NCBI RefSeq assembly: GCF_009183365.2
Contig: NZ_CP068230.1
Span: 3,067,001 to 3,131,000 of the forward strand
Direction of reading: 5' to 3'
Source of the DNA: Shewanella algae
Lineage (GTDB): Bacteria; Pseudomonadota; Gammaproteobacteria; Enterobacterales; Shewanellaceae
Length of the DNA: 64,000 nt
The notes below the pieces were generated by a model. The model was given only the letters and a program-made list of their open reading frames with translations. It did not search any database and was not told the DNA's origin. Below are positions 1 to 7,516 of the stretch, one piece after another. A program made the translations under genes and the position numbers. Position 1 is the stretch's first letter, and each line of letters starts with the position of its first letter.

Positions 1-476
1 CAAACAATGCCTTCAGTGGAGGCATTAACACCTGCCATTGGGGCTTCAAAAATATAATGACCATCATCTACTTGAGTCAGCGTTGCACCTTCTGTTGCCT
101 GAGTTACTGCACCGCCGATATGAACATTGTCCTCAACCCCATTAATAGGATTTTCATCCCGATTGAGAATAAAACCTTTAGCAGTCAAAGCAGCCACTTT
201 TGCCTGAACATCTGTCAGTTCATTAATTAAGTCGCCATTTTCATCTGTTACTTCAAATTCGTAGCTAACCTTACCCTCGCCCAATGTGTAATTAATCACT
301 TTAACTTGGGTTTCGACCGATTGGGTCACTGGGGGATTCGTCCCCGGCTTCCCAGGTTCTCCGGGGGTTCCCGGTTCACCTGGCGCTCCATCACGGCCAT
401 CTTCACCATCACTGCAACCGGCCAACAGTATCGCCATCACCATCAGCGCAACTCTTTTCTTTTTAAGTATGGTCAT
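1..476 (-). CDS. Lipoprotein with collagen-like repeats, probable OmcA/MtrC-family outer-membrane cytochrome (N-terminal part)
   Basis: The frame is open from an ATG at 476 to the left window edge (158 codons), so only the N-terminus is present. A ribosome site AGGAG lies a few bases before the ATG. The protein starts with a basic, hydrophobic signal ending in LLAGC (lipobox Cys21). Seven Gly-x-y triplets follow at residues 24-45 (GED, GRD, GAP, GEP, GTP, GEP, GKP), then a beta-rich stretch ending in a GHYIFEAP motif. A lipid anchor, a glycine-rich linker and such a domain match the start of the MtrC/OmcA decaheme cytochromes that pass electrons to metals outside the cell. In those proteins the first CxxCH heme site comes after about residue 170, so its absence here decides nothing. 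The family call is inference; another collagen-repeat lipoprotein is possible. Confidence 0.6.
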   Translation of the reverse strand, partial: MTILKKKRVALMVMAILLAGCSDGEDGRDGAPGEPGTPGEPGKPGTNPPVTQSVETQVKVINYTLGEGKVSYEFEVTDENGDLINELTDVQAKVAALTAKGFILNRDENPINGVEDNVHIGGAVTQATEGATLTQVDDGHYIFEAPMAGVNASTEGIV

Positions 477-833
477 CTTTCTCTCCTATTTGAGCAAAGG
501 AATACCGCTTGCTCACTCTTTATTTTTAAGAGGAACAATCCGACTCCCGAAACTCAAACGAAAGTTATAATAATGATTAACGGGTCTATTCTGACCCGAG
601 CAGATAATATGACTAAAAATAAAACAAAAGAGTGAGCAAAGACACAAGATGTGACTATGGAACATTTTAATACGATTGCAATTATTAAAATAAACTTAAA
701 AATATTAATAGGTGAATTACTGGCTTTATTAAAGAAATATATCAACTCGGAATTTCTTTAATCATACTCATCTTATACCGATATATTGCAATTTATGAAA
801 TCAGATATTTTAATTTACTTGCAAAAGTTATTT
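477..833. other. AT-rich intergenic region upstream of the lipoprotein gene
   Basis: This 357-bp gap separates the lipoprotein gene (reading left from 476) and the end of the P-loop ATPase gene. It is very AT-rich and must hold the lipoprotein promoter. A 6-bp hairpin CGGGTC/GACCCG sits at 581-598, in what would be the mRNA leader. I see no convincing Fur or CRP site, and the short ORFs across it have no gene-like features. Confidence 0.4.
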
Positions 834-1391
834 TTAATTTCTTTGAAATTGACTGGCCATTCGTTGAATGGAGTTAAGACTTACGCCATGTTTGTTTCGC
901 TTGGCACATTCACGCTGGTGAATTTTGCTGCGCACATCACCAATCTGTTGAATATGCACCCGGTAATTCAAGGCCTTTGCTGCCGCCTGATAGGCCGCGA
1001 ACTCCCACAGTGCCATATTGGTATTGTCGCAGATAACCACAGGCATACCAGATGCCAACGCCTCGATGAAGCGGCTCAGATTGAGCTGATGAAATTCCGG
1101 CAAACGGGCAATGTCGAAGCAGTAGCGGTTATTTTGGTAAAAGAAACTGTCGGTTGAGCACAGGCCTCTCTCAGTGACATTCTGGGCAATCCTCGCTGGT
1201 AGTTCCTGGATAAACTGCCGAACCCAGTATGATTTACCGCTGCCCGGCAGGCCGCGCATGATGATCGCCAAGCGGCTGTTGCCATCAATAGCCCCGGGGT
1301 CAATAACCCCCTTGATCTCTTGGATATTACGCGCGCTTGAAATACCGACAGGCGGCTCAAGCAGGCTGGCACCTGTTTTGGGCTCAGGCAT
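834..1391 (-). CDS. P-loop ATPase/kinase-like protein (AAA_33, NEDD4BP2-like)
   Basis: A 185-residue soluble protein with a clear Walker A motif GLPGSGKS at residues 47-54. An acidic residue follows in STDSFF (Asp81), then the hydrophobic strand VVICDNTN (118-125), and near the C-terminus the pattern C-x-x-RN-x-HGV-x-x-x-x-I-x-x-M (162-178). These features are typical of the AAA_33 group of small nucleotide-binding proteins related to polynucleotide kinases and the N-terminal part of NEDD4-binding protein 2. Its ATG overlaps the stop codon of cobB by one base (TGATG), so the two are almost certainly co-transcribed and translationally coupled. That hints at work in the same NAD- or acylation-related process. 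The substrate is unknown. Confidence 0.75.
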   Translation of the reverse strand: MPEPKTGASLLEPPVGISSARNIQEIKGVIDPGAIDGNSRLAIIMRGLPGSGKSYWVRQFIQELPARIAQNVTERGLCSTDSFFYQNNRYCFDIARLPEFHQLNLSRFIEALASGMPVVICDNTNMALWEFAAYQAAAKALNYRVHIQQIGDVRSKIHQRECAKRNKHGVSLNSIQRMASQFQRN

Positions 1392-2125
1392 CAGTTCTGG
1401 CCGGTTTGATTGCAGATAGACTGACCGGCAAGGATCCGCTCCACCAGTGCCGGTACCATCTCACTGGCCTTGCCTTGCAGGTGAATTTGAAACTGGCTGT
1501 GTCTGTCTGCCGGCATCAGATTGACCTCGACGGTAAGCGCACCATGATGATTGGCGCTGTCGACAAAACCGGCAGCGGGATAGACAGTGCCTGAAGTGCC
1601 AATGGCAATAAAGAGATCGCAGTGATCCAAAGCATCGTGAATTCTATCCATTCCCAGGGGCATTTCACCGAACCAAACCACATGAGGCCGCAAACGCTGC
1701 GCCGGAATACAACAGGTGCAGGTATTCTCCGGCCCGAAGGGTTCGTGCAGGGTAAAGGTTTGCCGTGAGCGCGGACAACGCCCCTTGGAAAGTTCACCGT
1801 GCATATGCAGCAAGCGCCTGGAACCGGCTCTCTCGTGCAGATCGTCTATGTTTTGGGTGACAATAAGCAGTTCCCCCTCAAACTCCTGCTCAAGGCGAGA
1901 GAGCGCCGTATGGGCGGCGTTGGGTTCTATATTGCCCGCATGCAATTGCTGCCAACGGCCATTGTAGAAGCGCTCGACCAACTCAGGGTCACGCTCATAG
2001 CCTTCAGGAGTCGCCACATCTTCAATATGATGCTCTTCCCACAGGCCATCTTGATCCCTGAAGGTACGTAATCCGGACTCGGCAGAGATCCCGGCGCCGG
2101 TTAAAACCACGATTCGACGATGCAT
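1391..2125 (-). CDS. cobB: NAD-dependent protein deacylase, Sir2 family (CobB)
   Basis: A sirtuin that removes acetyl and succinyl groups from lysines using NAD+. At 244 residues it has the usual length of short bacterial CobB. Visible motifs are the NAD-binding GAGISAESGLRTFRD (10-24), TQNIDDLHERAG (90-101) and the catalytic His109 in HGEL. Cys117, Cys136, Cys138 and Cys139 lie in the small zinc-binding module. The RPHVVWFGEMPLGMD stretch is almost the same as in the E. coli enzyme. Tyr54 and Arg57 in FYNGR match the Tyr-x-x-Arg pair that marks desuccinylase-capable class III sirtuins. A known target of CobB is acetyl-CoA synthetase, and TCA enzymes such as those encoded nearby are often acylated. 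The gene leads a two-gene operon with the P-loop ATPase. Confidence 0.95.
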   Translation of the reverse strand: MHRRIVVLTGAGISAESGLRTFRDQDGLWEEHHIEDVATPEGYERDPELVERFYNGRWQQLHAGNIEPNAAHTALSRLEQEFEGELLIVTQNIDDLHERAGSRRLLHMHGELSKGRCPRSRQTFTLHEPFGPENTCTCCIPAQRLRPHVVWFGEMPLGMDRIHDALDHCDLFIAIGTSGTVYPAAGFVDSANHHGALTVEVNLMPADRHSQFQIHLQGKASEMVPALVERILAGQSICNQTGQN

Positions 2126-2315
2126 CTAGTGTCCTTTTTGTTTTTCTGTCATCCTGCCAACGATGACCAAACACTGCAATTATGCCTTGGTATAACCATA
2201 CAAAAAGTATGTTTAAATTGCTTGTTTTTATTCAAATTTATGCCGATTATAGCCAAGTTACCCCACAGAAGTACCAAAAGCCGGATCAGAGGTTTAAGTT
2301 TTAGAACAGTACACA

Positions 2316-2321
2316 TATAAT
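2316..2321 (+). promoter_or_regulatory. Probable -10 box of the fur promoter
   Basis: A perfect TATAAT lies 66 bp before the fur start. No good -35 hexamer is seen at 17 bp spacing, so the promoter may need an activator. I did not find a convincing Fur box here. Confidence 0.35.
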
Positions 2322-2386
2322 GGGGTCTATTATCCACGGACGAACCTATGTGTAATACCAAGGGTTCTGCAATCAAGAGATTAGCC

Positions 2387-2818
2387 ATGACAGATGGAAA
2401 TCAAGCGCTGAAGAAAGCGGGTTTGAAAATCACCCTGCCACGAGTCAAAATCCTGGAGCTGATGCAAGAACCGGAGAACCAGCATATCAGTGCCGAAGAT
2501 TTATATAAGAAATTGCTGGATATCGGCGAAGAGATAGGTCTGGCTACCGTTTATCGGGTACTGAACCAGTTTGATGATGCCGGCATAGTCAGCCGTCACC
2601 ACTTCGAAAGCGGCAAAGCCGTGTTTGAACTCTCCACCCAACACCATCATGATCACCTGGTATGCCTGAGCTGTGGCAAAGTGATCGAGTTTTCCGATGA
2701 TCTTATCGAGCGTCGTCAGCATGAAATCGCCATGCGTCACAATATCAAGCTCACCAATCACAGCCTCTACCTCTATGGCGTCTGCACCAACGACAAGTGC
2801 GATCACGGCCAAGAGTGA
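2387..2818 (+). CDS. fur: Ferric uptake regulator Fur
   Basis: The iron-sensing repressor. With Fe2+ it binds Fur boxes and shuts off iron uptake genes. I start it at the ATG at 2387 (143 residues), preceded by a weak AAGAGA. An in-frame ATG at 2348 would add 13 residues (MCNTKGSAIKRLA) not typical of the family. The N-terminal winged helix is followed by the metal-site motifs HHHDH (86-90), the C93-x-x-C96 pair and C133/C138 near the end, all as in E. coli Fur. It ends in a strong terminator at 2825-2853 shared with the converging small gene. Its likely regulon includes hutW in this same window, which has a clear Fur box at 45,586. Confidence 0.96.
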   Translation: MTDGNQALKKAGLKITLPRVKILELMQEPENQHISAEDLYKKLLDIGEEIGLATVYRVLNQFDDAGIVSRHHFESGKAVFELSTQHHHDHLVCLSCGKVIEFSDDLIERRQHEIAMRHNIKLTNHSLYLYGVCTNDKCDHGQE

Positions 2819-2824
2819 TAATTA

Positions 2825-2853
2825 AAAAAACCAGCGCCAAGCGCTGGTTTTTT
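2825..2853. terminator. Bidirectional terminator between fur and the small converging gene
   Basis: The stem AAAAAACCAGCGC / GCGCTGGTTTTTT has a CAA loop. It carries an A-tract on one side and a T-tract on the other, so it works for both strands. Confidence 0.9.
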
Positions 2854-2872
2854 ATTGCCGGTAACCTTGGAG

Positions 2873-3154
2873 TTACCAGTTTAAAGCCAGAGGCTCGCCC
2901 TTCTTCCTTGGGCAGGCATGGCTGAAAAGTGTTGGATCCGCATAGCAAAGAAAACGGTTATTGGCGAAAAGCCTGAACAACCAGTCCCCCTCTTCGGCAA
3001 ACTGCGCCGGAGGGGTCAAATTCCCTACGAGCTTGGGCTCCAAACCGGCAAACTGCATCAGTTTGTCGGCGTCCTGTTCACTGATCAACTGTGGATCCGC
3101 CGGTAATTTACCGCTGCCGGCAGAAAAACCATTGTGGACAAAGTACTGCTTCAT
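2873..3154 (-). CDS. Small conserved-looking hypothetical protein
   Basis: A 93-residue protein that I do not recognise. The chosen ATG at 3154 (MKQYFVHNGF...) has a good GGAG six bases upstream. An in-frame ATG at 3184 would add ten residues without a better ribosome site. There is no signal peptide or membrane segment, and the protein ends in a basic, proline-containing tail (CPRKKGEPLALNW). It is transcribed toward fur and shares fur's terminator. It lies 92 bp downstream of rnk, separated from it by a weak hairpin at 3226-3240, so it may have its own promoter. Confidence 0.7.
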   Translation of the reverse strand: MKQYFVHNGFSAGSGKLPADPQLISEQDADKLMQFAGLEPKLVGNLTPPAQFAEEGDWLFRLFANNRFLCYADPTLFSHACPRKKGEPLALNW

Positions 3155-3225
3155 CTTTATCTCCATTCCCTGTCGTTGGTGCATTCTGAGTGACTTAGTT
3201 GTATATCACTCCCGTATCCGTTCAA

Positions 3226-3240
3226 GAGCCTTACCGGCTC
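3226..3240 (-). terminator. Weak terminator-like hairpin after rnk
   Basis: The short stem GAGCC/GGCTC is only 5 bp and is followed on the minus strand by TTGAACGG, a poor T-tract. It may be partial or non-functional. Confidence 0.3.
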
Positions 3241-3246
3241 CGGTGC

Positions 3247-3660
3247 TTAGCGGTGAAAATCACCTGAGCGCTCCGGTTGATAGATAATCTCTTCAATCCG
3301 CACTTTCACTGTGCCGCCACCCGGGCCCGGCCATTCAATTTCATCACCCTGGGCCAAGCCCAACAAGGCGCCGCCAACCGGAGCCAGAATTGAAATTTTA
3401 CCGGCACTGCCATCGGCATCTTTTGGGTAAACCAGACGCAAGGTGAACTCTTCATTGGAGGAAGACATACGAAAACGAACTTCAGAGTTCATGGTCACCA
3501 CATTGTCCGGCATCTCCTTGGATGGCCTGATTTCCGCACGCTCCAGCTCAGCCTCAAGCGCTTGATGGCCAGGAAAGGCATTGGCCGGCAATGAATCCAG
3601 TAAACGCTCCAGGCGCTCCAGATCCACTTCAGAAATTACGATATTAGGTTGTGTACTCAC
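3247..3660 (-). CDS. rnk: Nucleoside diphosphate kinase regulator Rnk (GreA/GreB-like)
   Basis: A 137-residue protein of the Rnk family, which binds RNA polymerase through a GreA/GreB-like C-terminal FKBP-type domain. A short N-terminal coiled coil (roughly 5-50) precedes the domain. The pattern RLVYPKDADGSAGKISILAP, then VGGALLGLAQGDEIEWPGPGG, is characteristic. Rnk affects nucleoside diphosphate kinase and alginate levels in Pseudomonas and lacks the long acidic-tipped coiled coil of Gre factors. The start is a GTG at 3660 with AGAGGA just upstream. A small hairpin with a TTTT run lies immediately before that ribosome site (3681-3698), and a larger folded region lies 170-320 bp upstream, so leader-based control is possible. 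Confidence 0.9.
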   Translation of the reverse strand: MSTQPNIVISEVDLERLERLLDSLPANAFPGHQALEAELERAEIRPSKEMPDNVVTMNSEVRFRMSSSNEEFTLRLVYPKDADGSAGKISILAPVGGALLGLAQGDEIEWPGPGGGTVKVRIEEIIYQPERSGDFHR

Positions 3661-3680
3661 AGCAATCCTCTACTTTTCAG

Positions 3681-3698
3681 AAAAGCCGCCTGAGCGGC
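3681..3698 (-). promoter_or_regulatory. Possible attenuator hairpin just before rnk
   Basis: On the minus strand GCCGC-TCAG-GCGGC is followed by TTTT and then by CTGAAAAG, which can pair with the CTTTTC. Two competing small stems directly before the rnk ribosome site could act as an attenuator. This is inference from sequence alone. Confidence 0.3.
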
Positions 3699-4126
3699 CC
3701 CACATCGGGTCATCCCTTCCCCCATTGAGGGTTGACACCAATACCCAATCGCTGAAAATCGCCTGACAGGCGTTTCAGACTCATTCAGCTTGAATCAACT
3801 ATCTCGAGGTCTTTCGCCCCCGAATTGCACTTCAGCGCCGCATCGGGCGAACCAATACGGCGCTGAAGTCTGTGTTAACACTGCATCAAACCCTCTGGGT
3901 TTATCCGGATACCCGCGCCAGTGGCTGCTCTGGCGCAACCCATTACCCGGCTCCTGATAACAACAAACCCACAACCCAGAGAAAGATGATTGATAACAAT
4001 TTGAATTTTTTAATTTTTTAGCGCATTAATGCACCAAGACTCCCCGAAGGGATAGCCTAGCCCCAATCTAACCTTTTCCCAATCAAATATCCAGCCGGGG
4101 GCATCTGAGCTTCATCACAGCAGCCA
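3699..4126. other. Structured intergenic region between rnk and the sucD terminator
   Basis: No protein gene is visible in this 428-bp gap. It holds three inverted repeats: a 12-bp perfect stem at 3829-3840/3858-3869 (ACTTCAGCGCCG), a 9-bp stem at 3893-3901/3973-3981 (CTCTGGGTT), and inside that a 7-bp stem at 3915-3921/3930-3936 (GCGCCAG). None has a T-tract, so they do not look like terminators. An AT-rich block at 3985-4020 could hold a promoter reading left into rnk. The region could be a long rnk leader or an RNA gene. Confidence 0.45.
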
Positions 4127-4152
4127 ACAAAAAAGGCGCCTTGCGGCGCCTT
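4127..4152 (-). terminator. Terminator of the sdh-suc operon after sucD
   Basis: On the minus strand AAGGCGCC-GCAA-GGCGCCTTTTTTG lies some 20 bp after the sucD stop. It has a GC-rich perfect stem and a good T-tract. Confidence 0.92.
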
Positions 4153-4173
4153 TTGTGAGCTTAACGACTGTGC

Positions 4174-5046
4174 TTACCAGCCGGTCTTCTCACGCAGCGC
4201 GCTGCCGATTTCGGCCAGCGAGCGTACGGTAGTCACGCCCGCGGCTTCCAGGGCGGCGAACTTGTCAGCGGCTGTCCCCTTACCACCGGCAATGATGGCG
4301 CCGGCATGGCCCATACGCTTACCTGCTGGTGCAGTCACACCGGCAATGTAAGAGACCACAGGCTTGGTGACGTTGGCCTTGATGTAAGCCGCCGCTTCTT
4401 CTTCGGCGGTACCGCCGATTTCACCTATCATCACTATGGCCTCTGTCTGAGGATCGTTCTGGAACATTTCCAGTACGTCGATGAAGTTGGTACCAGGGAT
4501 TGGGTCACCACCAATGCCGACACAGGTAGACTGGCCGAAACCTTCGTCAGTAGTCTGCTTAACGGCTTCGTAAGTCAGAGTGCCGCTGCGGGAAACAATA
4601 CCCACTTTACCTGGCTTGTGGATGTGACCTGGCATGATGCCTATTTTACATTCGCCGGGGGTGATAACACCCGGGCAGTTAGGGCCAATCATGCGCACGC
4701 CGGTTTCTTCCAGCTTCACTTTTACCTGCAGCATATCCAGAGTCGGGATACCTTCGGTGATACATACGATCAGCTCGATACCGCCATCTATGGCTTCCAG
4801 GATAGCGTCTTTACAGAAAGGCGCAGGTACATAGATAACAGATGCAGTGGCGCCGGTAGCGGCAACAGCGTCTTTCACAGTGTTGAATACTGGCAAGCCC
4901 AAGTGAGTGGTACCGCCTTTACCTGGAGACACACCGCCGACCATCTGAGTACCATAGGCAATCGCCTGCTCAGAATGGAAAGTACCCTGACCGCCGGTAA
5001 AACCCTGGCAGATAACCTTGGTATCTTTGTTGATTAAAACAGACAT
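4174..5046 (-). CDS. sucD: Succinyl-CoA synthetase alpha subunit
   Basis: The alpha subunit of ADP-forming succinate-CoA ligase, which makes ATP from succinyl-CoA in the TCA cycle. At 290 residues it has the standard length. The N-terminal CoA-binding Rossmann part contains GFTGGQGTFHSEQAIAYGT, and the phosphorylated histidine is in GHAGAIIAGGKGTA near residue 247. Its ATG overlaps the sucC stop by one base (TAATG), which fits the one-to-one complex with SucC. It is the last gene of the minus-strand sdhCDAB-sucABCD series and is followed by a strong terminator. Confidence 0.98.
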   Translation of the reverse strand: MSVLINKDTKVICQGFTGGQGTFHSEQAIAYGTQMVGGVSPGKGGTTHLGLPVFNTVKDAVAATGATASVIYVPAPFCKDAILEAIDGGIELIVCITEGIPTLDMLQVKVKLEETGVRMIGPNCPGVITPGECKIGIMPGHIHKPGKVGIVSRSGTLTYEAVKQTTDEGFGQSTCVGIGGDPIPGTNFIDVLEMFQNDPQTEAIVMIGEIGGTAEEEAAAYIKANVTKPVVSYIAGVTAPAGKRMGHAGAIIAGGKGTAADKFAALEAAGVTTVRSLAEIGSALREKTGW

Positions 5047-6212
5047 TATTTGCCCTCCGCAGCTTTAACTACTTGCTGAGCAGCGTCGGTCAGACTTGTC
5101 GCAGCAATGATATCCAAACCTGATTCGGCCAGAACTTTAGAGCCCAGCTCGGCGTTGGTACCTTCCAGACGCACAACCACAGGCACTTTCACACCGACTT
5201 CTTTCACTGCACCGATAATACCTTCGGCGATCATGTCACAACGTACGATACCACCGAAGATGTTCACCAGAACGGCCTTCACATTGCTGTCAGACAGAAT
5301 GATCTTGAAGGCTTCGGCAACACGTTCTTTGGTCGCGCCGCCACCTACGTCGAGGAAGTTGGCTGGCTTGCCACCGTGCAGGTTAACGATATCCATGGTA
5401 CCCATGGCCAGACCGGCACCGTTGACCATGCAACCTACGTTACCGTCCAGAGCCACATAGTTCAGTTCGAACTTGGCGGCGTGGGCTTCACGTGGGTCAT
5501 CCTGTGAAGGATCGTGCATGTCTTTGATCTTTGGCTGACGGAACAGAGCGTTACCATCTACGCCAATCTTGCCGTCCAGACAGTGCAGGTTGCCTTCGGT
5601 GGTGATCACCAGAGGGTTGATCTCCAGCAGGGCAAAGTCATGCTCCAGGAACATGGTCGCCAGACCCATAAAGATCTTGGTGAACTGCTTGATTTGAGTT
5701 GGGTTCAGACCCAGCTTGAAGCCAAGGTCACGCGCCTGGTAAGGCTGAGGACCTGTGATAGGGTCGATAATGGCTTTGTGGATCAGCTCAGGGGTCTCTT
5801 CGGCCACCTTTTCGATTTCCACACCACCTTCGGTAGAAGCCATAAACACGACGCGGCGAGTGCCACGGTCGACAACGGCACCCAGATAGAGTTCGTTGGC
5901 GATATCAGTGCAGCTTTCAACCAGGATCTTGGCAACCGGCTGACCTTTTTCATCAGTCTGATAAGTTACCAGATTCTTGCCCAGCCAATGTTCGGCAAAG
6001 GCTCTGATCTCTTCTTTGTCGCCAGTAACTTTAACGCCACCTGCCTTACCGCGGCCGCCAGCGTGCACCTGGCACTTGACTACCCACATGTTTCCGCCAA
6101 TGCGACCGGCTGCTTCAACAGCTTCCTGAGCTGTGTCACAAGCATAGCCTTCTGACACTGGTAAACCATATTCGGCAAATAGGGCTTTTGCCTGATACTC
6201 ATGCAAATTCAT
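5046..6212 (-). CDS. sucC: Succinyl-CoA synthetase beta subunit
   Basis: The 388-residue beta subunit carries the ATP-grasp nucleotide-binding fold (MNLHEYQAKALFAEYGLPV, then VVKCQVHAGGRGKAGGVK near 45-62). Its C-terminal half has the ligase motif NIFGGIVRCDMIAEGI. Together with SucD it converts succinyl-CoA, ADP and phosphate to succinate, CoA and ATP. It follows sucB by about 77 bp and overlaps sucD by one base. Start and length agree with the family. Confidence 0.98.
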   Translation of the reverse strand: MNLHEYQAKALFAEYGLPVSEGYACDTAQEAVEAAGRIGGNMWVVKCQVHAGGRGKAGGVKVTGDKEEIRAFAEHWLGKNLVTYQTDEKGQPVAKILVESCTDIANELYLGAVVDRGTRRVVFMASTEGGVEIEKVAEETPELIHKAIIDPITGPQPYQARDLGFKLGLNPTQIKQFTKIFMGLATMFLEHDFALLEINPLVITTEGNLHCLDGKIGVDGNALFRQPKIKDMHDPSQDDPREAHAAKFELNYVALDGNVGCMVNGAGLAMGTMDIVNLHGGKPANFLDVGGGATKERVAEAFKIILSDSNVKAVLVNIFGGIVRCDMIAEGIIGAVKEVGVKVPVVVRLEGTNAELGSKVLAESGLDIIAATSLTDAAQQVVKAAEGK

Positions 6213-6289
6213 GATGATCTATCCGTATACTACGTTTTAAATCCAACCGGCCCCGAGGGGCCAGTCACGAGGTTATTGTCTGGCGGCGC

Positions 6290-7486
6290 TTACAAGTCCA
6301 GCAGCAGACGAGTTGGGTCTTCCAGCAGATCCTTAATGGTTACCAGGAAGCCAACTGACTCACGACCATCAATGATGCGATGGTCATATGAGAGAGCAAG
6401 GTACATCATGGGCAGGATTTCCACCTGACCATTGACTGCCATTGGGCGGTCCTTGATGGCATGCATGCCGAGGATTGCGCTCTGTGGCAGGTTAAGAATA
6501 GGCGTCGACATCAAGGAGCCAAACACTCCGCCGTTAGTCACAGTGAAGTTACCACCTGTCATATCTTCCACTGTCAGCTTGCCGTCACGGCCCTTGATAG
6601 CCAGTTCGCGAACCGCTTTTTCAATATCGGCCAGGCTCATGGTATCTGTGTCGCGCAGTACAGGCGTTACCAGGCCGCGAGGCGTGGAAACGGCGATACT
6701 GACATCGAAGTAGTTGTGGTACAGGATGTCGCTGCCATCGATAGAAGCGTTGACTTCTGGATAACGCTTCAGCGCTTCGGTTACCGCTTTCACATAGAAA
6801 GACATAAAACCAAGACGGATGCCGTGTTTCTTCTCAAAGACTTCCTGATACTTCTTACGGATGTCCATGATAGGCTTCATGTTGACCTCGTTGAAGGTGG
6901 TCAGCATGGCGGTGGAGTTCTTGGCTTCCAGCAGACGAGTGGCGATAGTCTTGCGAAGACGCGTCATAGGTACGCGCTTCTCGCTGCGATCGCCCGCCAG
7001 GGTCACAGGTGCTGTGGCAGCAGCTGCAGCTGGCTTGGCAGAGCCTGACTTAACGAAGGCTTCCACATCTTCTTTGGTGATACGGCCACCTACACCTGTG
7101 CCCTTGATTTTAGCGGCATCCAGGTTGTGTTCGGCTATCAGGCGACGTACTGATGGGCTCAGGGCATCGTTGCCTTCTGCCGCGGCTTCTTCAGCCTTTG
7201 GCGCAGCGGCTTCAGCCTGCTCTTTGCTCACTTCCTGGCCGGCAACCGCGCCGGCGACGAAGTTGGCGATAACCTGCTCTGCCAGGACGGTATCTCCTTC
7301 CTGGAACAGCAGTTCGCTGATCTGGCCATCTTCGGGTGCTACAACTTCCAACACCACTTTATCTGTTTCAATATCAACCAGGTTCTGATCACGGGAAACC
7401 GGCTCACCAGGCTTAACGTGCCAAGTGGCGATAGTCGCGTCGGCAACAGATTCGGGCAGTACAGGTACCTTGATTTCGATACTCAT
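6290..7486 (-). CDS. sucB: 2-Oxoglutarate dehydrogenase E2 (dihydrolipoyl succinyltransferase)
   Basis: A 398-residue E2 core subunit. It has one N-terminal lipoyl domain with the attachment lysine in ETDKVVLEV (Lys43), an Ala/Glu-rich linker, the peripheral-subunit-binding domain (SPSVRRLIAEHNLDAAKIKGTG, about 110-131) and an Ala/Pro linker. The catalytic acyltransferase domain ends in SYDHRIIDGRE, with the active-site His and Asp. It transfers succinyl groups to CoA within the 2-oxoglutarate dehydrogenase complex made with SucA; the E3 gene is not in this window. It lies 30 bp downstream of sucA with AAGGAAAG before the ATG. Confidence 0.98.
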   Translation of the reverse strand: MSIEIKVPVLPESVADATIATWHVKPGEPVSRDQNLVDIETDKVVLEVVAPEDGQISELLFQEGDTVLAEQVIANFVAGAVAGQEVSKEQAEAAAPKAEEAAAEGNDALSPSVRRLIAEHNLDAAKIKGTGVGGRITKEDVEAFVKSGSAKPAAAAATAPVTLAGDRSEKRVPMTRLRKTIATRLLEAKNSTAMLTTFNEVNMKPIMDIRKKYQEVFEKKHGIRLGFMSFYVKAVTEALKRYPEVNASIDGSDILYHNYFDVSIAVSTPRGLVTPVLRDTDTMSLADIEKAVRELAIKGRDGKLTVEDMTGGNFTVTNGGVFGSLMSTPILNLPQSAILGMHAIKDRPMAVNGQVEILPMMYLALSYDHRIIDGRESVGFLVTIKDLLEDPTRLLLDL

Positions 7487-7516
7487 GGAAAGCTTTCCTT
7501 TTTGTATAAATTTCTA

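Noticed and set aside
561..579. Possible Fur box (ATAATAATGATTAAC) upstream of the cytochrome-like gene
   Set aside because: The arms do not form the required palindrome; AT-rich background explains it.
554..745. Short minus-strand ORF in the AT-rich gap upstream of the lipoprotein
   Set aside because: Low-complexity hydrophobic composition from AT-rich DNA, no ribosome site and no family resemblance.
2206..2221. CATAC-AAAAA-GTATG palindrome between cobB and fur as an SOS box
   Set aside because: It lacks the CTG-N10-CAG core of LexA sites; probably an unrelated small hairpin.
4306..5037. Long plus-strand ORF antisense to sucD
   Set aside because: It is the mirror of a well-conserved gene; the codon pattern and product have no support.
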